Assembly (NCBI RefSeq): GCF_029227915.1 | Contig: NC_079880.1 | Location: forward strand, 14,094,001-14,158,000 | Direction of reading: 5' to 3' | DNA from: Hydractinia symbiolongicarpus | Lineage: Eukaryota; Cnidaria; Hydrozoa; Anthoathecata; Hydractiniidae | DNA length: 64,000 bases | Shown: positions 60,689 through 64,000 of the stretch, piece by piece | Layout: every line of letters begins with the position of its first letter | Position numbering within the stretch: position 1 is the stretch's first letter | Notes under the pieces: generated by a model | What the model was told of the DNA's origin: nothing | Seen by the model: only the letters and a program-made list of their open reading frames with translations | Databases searched by the model: none | Made by a program: the position numbers and the translations under genes

Positions 60689-60727
60689 TATTTAAACGAG
60701 AAAAAAGATTTTTAACCAACTCACTTT
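60689..60727 (+). promoter_or_regulatory. Core promoter of a peptide unit (TATA-like box and initiator)
   Basis: TATTTAAA at 60689-60696 is followed 32 nt later by TCACTTT (60721-60727), which fits a TCA-type initiator. That would give a 5' leader of about 30 nt before ATG 60751. The arrangement is present at the same offset in every unit except the one at 50610. The box varies between units: TAATTAAA, TACTTAAA, TTTTTAAA. Confidence 0.65.
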
Positions 60728-60750
60728 GAATACTCTACAATACAGTCAAG

Positions 60751-60993
60751 ATGTATCTTAAAAGTTTGTTTCTTATTTTGATAATGGCACAAATAAGCCA
60801 ATCAAGACCAAATAAAACCTTACGCGCTTTTAAAACATACATTAATGCTGAGAATACGCAAATAGCTTTGATGTCATCTTCGTGCAAGAGTGAATGCGAT
60901 GGTGAATATGTTATGTGCATCAATGCAAGTCAAAATGTTATGGATTACATTGGATGCCTAGAATCGAAAAGCAAATGTCATTCATCATGTTGA
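60751..60993 (+). CDS. Secreted six-Cys peptide, copy 8 (consensus sequence)
   Basis: This copy is used as the reference. It is an intronless 80-residue precursor. Residues 1-18 (M-Y-L-K then a hydrophobic core, ending S-Q-S) form a signal peptide. Residues 19-44 are a basic linker with an N-K-T glycosylation sequon at 21-23. Cysteines at 45, 49, 56, 69, 76 and 80 have spacings 3-6-12-6-3, and the chain ends on C80. A second sequon, N-A-S, is at 58-60. Spacings of 4, 7 and 11 residues put each trio on one face of an alpha helix. A two-helix hairpin with nested pairs 45-80, 49-76 and 56-69 is the natural prediction (inference). No known family was recognised. A toxin or antimicrobial role is possible but unproven. 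Confidence 0.93.
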   Translation: MYLKSLFLILIMAQISQSRPNKTLRAFKTYINAENTQIALMSSSCKSECDGEYVMCINASQNVMDYIGCLESKSKCHSSC

Positions 60994-61196
60994 GTATTGA
61001 TTATCCAGTACTTTTATCTTCCATGTAGCCGTTAAAACAAATCCGCTTGATTTACACGTATTGTATATAATGATTCCATATTTAATTCTGTATATAATTT
61101 GTACATAATCACTTTGTATATATTGGTTTATTTTTGGCGTTGTATGTATTTATTTAAATGTAAATTTGTTAATAGAAAGAATTTATCTTGTATACT

Positions 61197-61202
61197 AATA
61201 AA
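61197..61202 (+). terminator. Candidate polyadenylation signal of a peptide unit
   Basis: AATAAA about 205 nt past the stop codon. It occurs at the same place in most units within (T)AATAATAAAATACC. No closer canonical signal is seen. Confidence 0.5.
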
Positions 61203-61746
61203 ATACCAAACAAATTATCAAACATTACTGCAGAAAGCATTCCTTTCATTTTCACTATCTTTGCTTTTTTTTAATGCCGTCAGTTTTTTCAATGGATTAA
61301 TAATGTAAGTTATGAAAAAGTTACTATTTATAGCATAAAACGTTATCCCATACTTTGGCGCACAATAATTCCACATAAATTAGGATAATTTCGCCTAAAT
61401 CACTTCACTTTTTTGAACCCTTTGATGATCAGAAGACCATAAACGTTCTTTTAATGGTTATTTTATTTTTTGTGTTCTTCGCACTCAACATTAACCAAGT
61501 TTATCAACATTCAAAAGTGTGCCATCTAATCTTTTTTACTTTCTGTTATAATGTTACACAACTTTAGAAGGATTTACAATACATAATTATATAGACATGC
61601 TACAATTTTTGAGAACTCCGTAAAAAAACCCATGTTAACAAGGTGCAAAGCTACCTTGTTGAGAAGTTCAATATGTGAAACACCTATTTAAACGGGAAAA
61701 AAGATTTTTAACCAATTCACTTTGAATACTCTACAATACAGTCAAG

Positions 61747-61989
61747 ATGTATCTTAAAAGTTTGTTTCTAATTATGATAATGGCACAAATAAGCCAATCA
61801 AGACCAAATAAAACCTTACGCGCTTTTAAAACATACATTAATGCTGAGAATACGCAAATAGCTTTGATGTCATCTTCGTCCAAGAGTAAATGCGATGGTG
61901 AATATGTTATGTGCATCAATGCAAGTCAAAATGTTATGGATTATATTGGATGCCTAGAATCGAAAAGCAAATGTCATTCATCATGTTGA
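61747..61989 (+). CDS. Secreted six-Cys peptide, copy 9 (first Cys lost)
   Basis: C45 is Ser (TGC to TCC, the same change as in copy 2) and E48 is Lys. L10M in the signal peptide. Five cysteines remain, so C80 would be unpaired under the nested-hairpin model. TATTTAAA and palindrome intact. Confidence 0.8.
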   Translation: MYLKSLFLIMIMAQISQSRPNKTLRAFKTYINAENTQIALMSSSSKSKCDGEYVMCINASQNVMDYIGCLESKSKCHSSC

Positions 61990-62742
61990 GTATTGATTAT
62001 CCGGAACTTTTATCTTCCATGTATCCGTTAAAACAAATCCGCTTGATTTACACGTATTGTATATAATGACTCTATATTTTAATTCTGTATATAATTTGTA
62101 CATAATCACTTTGTATATATTGGTTTATTTTTGGCGTTGTATGTATTTATTTAAATGTAAATTTGTGTATAGAAAGAATTTATATTAGATAATAATAAAA
62201 TACCAAACAAATTATCAAATATTACTGCAGAAAGCATTTCTTTCATTTTCACTCTCTTTGCTTTTTTTAATGCCGTATGTTTCTTCAATGGATTAATAAT
62301 GTAAGTTATGAAAAAGTTACAATTTATAGCATAAAATGTTATCCCATATTGTGGCGCACAATAATTCCACATAAATTAGGATAATTTCGCCTAAAACACT
62401 TCACTTTTTTGAACCCTTTGATGATCAGAAGACCATAAACGTTCTTTTAATGGTTATTTTATTTTTTAAGTTTTTCGCACTCAACATTAACCAAATTTAT
62501 CAACGTTTAAAAGTGTGCCATCTTATTTCTTTCTATTTTCTGTTATATATTACACAACTTTAGAAGGATTTATAATACATAATTATATAGACATGCTACA
62601 ATTTTTGAGAACTCCGTAAAAAAACCCATGTTAACAAGGTGCAAAGCTACCTTGTTGAGAAGTTCAATATGTGAATCACCTACTTAAACGAGAAAAAAGA
62701 TTTTTAACCAATTCACTTTGAATACTCTACAATACAGTCAAG

Positions 62743-62985
62743 ATGTATCTTAAAAGTTTGTTTCTTATTTTGATAATGGCACAAATAAGCCAATCAAGAC
62801 TAAATAAAACCTTACGCGCTTTTAAAACATACATTAATGCTGAGAATACGCAAATAGCTTTGATGTCATCTTCGTGCAAAAGTGAATGCGATGGTAAATA
62901 TGTTATGTGCATCAATGCAAGTCAAAATGTTATGGATTATATTGGATGCCTAGAATCGAAAAGCAAATGTCATTCATCATGTTGA
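62743..62985 (+). CDS. Secreted six-Cys peptide, copy 10 (intact)
   Basis: Protein identical to the copy at 59753 (P20L, E52K). The flanks share private variants with that unit: TACTTAAA box, a TGTAACCG word in the 3' region and ATCGCATTCAAC further downstream. Confidence 0.92.
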   Translation: MYLKSLFLILIMAQISQSRLNKTLRAFKTYINAENTQIALMSSSCKSECDGKYVMCINASQNVMDYIGCLESKSKCHSSC

Positions 62986-63740
62986 GTATTGATTATCCAG
63001 TACTTTTATCTTCCATGTAACCGTTAAAACAAATCCGCTTGATTTACACGTATTGTATATAATGATTCTATATTTTAATTCTGTATATAATTTGTACATA
63101 ATCACTTTGTACATACTGGTTTATTTTTGGCGTTGTATGTATTTATTTAAATGTAAGTTTGTATATAGCAAGAATTTATCTTGTGTAATAATAAAATACC
63201 AAACAAATTATCAAACATTACTGCAGAAAGCATTTCTTTCATTCTCACTCTCTTTGCTTTTTTTTAATGCCGTAAGTTTCTTCAATGCATTAATAATGTA
63301 AGTTATGAAAAAGTTAAAATTTATAGCATAAAACGTTATCTCATATTTTGGCGCACAATAATTCCAGATAAATTAGGATAATTTCGCCTAAAACACTTCA
63401 CTTTTTTGAACCCTTTGATGATCAGAAGACCATAAACGTTCTTTTAATGGTTATTTTATTTTTTGTGTTCATCGCATTCAACATTAACCAAATTTATCAA
63501 CATTCAAAAGTGTGCCATCTAATCTTTTTCACTTTCTGTTATAATGTTACACAACTTTAGAAGGATTTATATTACATAATTATATAGAAATGCTATCATT
63601 TTTGAGATGCCCGTAACAAAAACCCATGTTAACAACGTGCAAAGCCACCTTTTTGACAAGTTCAATATGTGAAACACCTTTTTAAACGAGAAAAAAGATT
63701 TTTAACCAACTCACTTTGAATACTCTACAATACAGTCAAG

Positions 63741-63983
63741 ATGTATCTTAAAAGTTTGTTTCTTATTTTGATAATGGCACAAATAAGCCAATCAAGACCA
63801 AATAAAACCTTACGCGCTTTTAAAACATACATTAATGCTGAGAATACGCAAATAGCTTTGATGTCATCTTCGTGCAAGAGTGAATGCGATGGTGAATATG
63901 TTATGTGCATCAATGCAAGTCAAAATGTTATGGATTATATTGGATGCCTAGAATCGAAAAGCAAATGTCATTCATCATGTTGA
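63741..63983 (+). CDS. Secreted six-Cys peptide, copy 11 (consensus)
   Basis: Protein identical to the copy at 60751, its partner in the three-unit duplication. The palindrome is degenerate (AACAACGT / CACCTTTT) as in that partner. The TATA-like box has drifted further to TTTTTAAA. The window ends 17 bases after the stop. Confidence 0.93.
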   Translation: MYLKSLFLILIMAQISQSRPNKTLRAFKTYINAENTQIALMSSSCKSECDGEYVMCINASQNVMDYIGCLESKSKCHSSC

Positions 63984-64000
63984 GTATTGATTATCCAGTA

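Larger units (their letters stand above)
54591..64000 (+). repeat. Tandem array of ~1-kb peptide-gene units
   Basis: Start codons are spaced 998, 1000, 1000, 999, 995, 998, 996, 996 and 998 bp. The whole unit is repeated: TAATACATAATTATATAGAC, palindrome, TATA-like box, leader, 80-codon ORF, AT-rich 3' region with AATAAA, then an ATGCCGTAAG...GATGATCAGAAGACC spacer. Intergenic parts are about as conserved as the genes, so whole-unit unequal exchange keeps the array similar. It begins with the partial unit at 50.35-51.43 kb and is cut by the window end. Confidence 0.95.

Noticed and set aside
51014-62372. Recurring 73-codon minus-strand ORFs and ~80-codon plus-strand ORFs in the array spacers
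   Set aside because: They appear only in some units, open and close with single-base changes, and carry no motif; they follow from spacer repetition.
54745-63913. A 62-codon antisense ORF opposite every peptide gene
   Set aside because: It is the exact shadow of the sense gene. It is as conserved as the unit itself and has no promoter, signal or domain of its own.
54591-64000. Tandem array considered as CRISPR or satellite only
   Set aside because: The unit is ~1 kb with a signal-peptide gene and promoter elements in eukaryotic DNA; there are no short repeats with unique spacers.

Overview
The window is AT-rich animal DNA, most likely from a cnidarian and probably a hydrozoan. The grounds are intron-and-exon style coding pieces, a tRNA-derived SINE, Helitrons, a Helentron, DIRS-type and LINE-type retroelements, TTAA-flanked elements, and no bacterial-style operons. 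The species assignment is inference; no host marker gene is present to fix it. Ordinary host genes are few. The clearest is a single-exon membrane RING-H2 ubiquitin ligase (34.8-35.4 kb, minus). Weaker ones are a C2H2 zinc-finger gene (7.2-7.8 kb, minus), a BEN-domain-like gene (1.1-1.95 kb, minus) and an orphan terminal exon (11.8 kb, minus).

Layout. 1-4 kb: a retroelement gag fragment, the BEN-like pseudogene, a foldback MITE and a SINE. 4.5-10.5 kb: a decayed reverse transcriptase followed on the same strand by a ubiquitin-specific-protease (USP) domain and a structured 3' tail; the USP C-terminus plus tail recurs as a 5'-truncated copy at 9.5 kb. 14.6-19.2 kb: a DIRS-like tyrosine-recombinase retrotransposon (minus strand) with a 168-bp Helitron inside its recombinase, bracketed by two inverted tRNA-like sequences. 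21.6-24.3 kb: degenerate satellite-like repeats and a MITE. 24.9-31.1 kb: a complete but broken Helentron (minus strand). It runs from a 2A peptide through a cysteine-peptidase-like domain, a Lys-rich repeat, a Cys-rich N-terminal domain, the Rep domain and the PIF1-type helicase to an apurinic-like endonuclease. 31.7-49 kb: mostly non-autonomous Helitrons (5'-TC, 3' hairpin then CTAG), two TTAA-flanked elements, satellites and the RING gene.

50.3-64.0 kb holds the most distinctive content: a tandem array of about 1-kb units. Each carries an intronless gene for an ~80-residue secreted peptide with a signal peptide and six cysteines spaced 3-6-12-6-3, which is mirror symmetric. Eleven copies lie in the array and a twelfth, decayed copy lies at 40.2 kb. 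Each normal unit has its own TATA-like box and initiator, an upstream palindrome and an AATAAA signal, so each is probably an independent transcription unit. Seven copies keep all six cysteines and four have lost cysteines, one of them also its stop codon and another through a frameshift. A three-unit block (about 2,990 bp) has been duplicated, and two head-to-tail Helitrons sit at one exact site between the first and second copies. The array runs off the right edge. The family was not recognised; a venom or defence role is only a hypothesis from its size, secretion, cysteine content and amplification.
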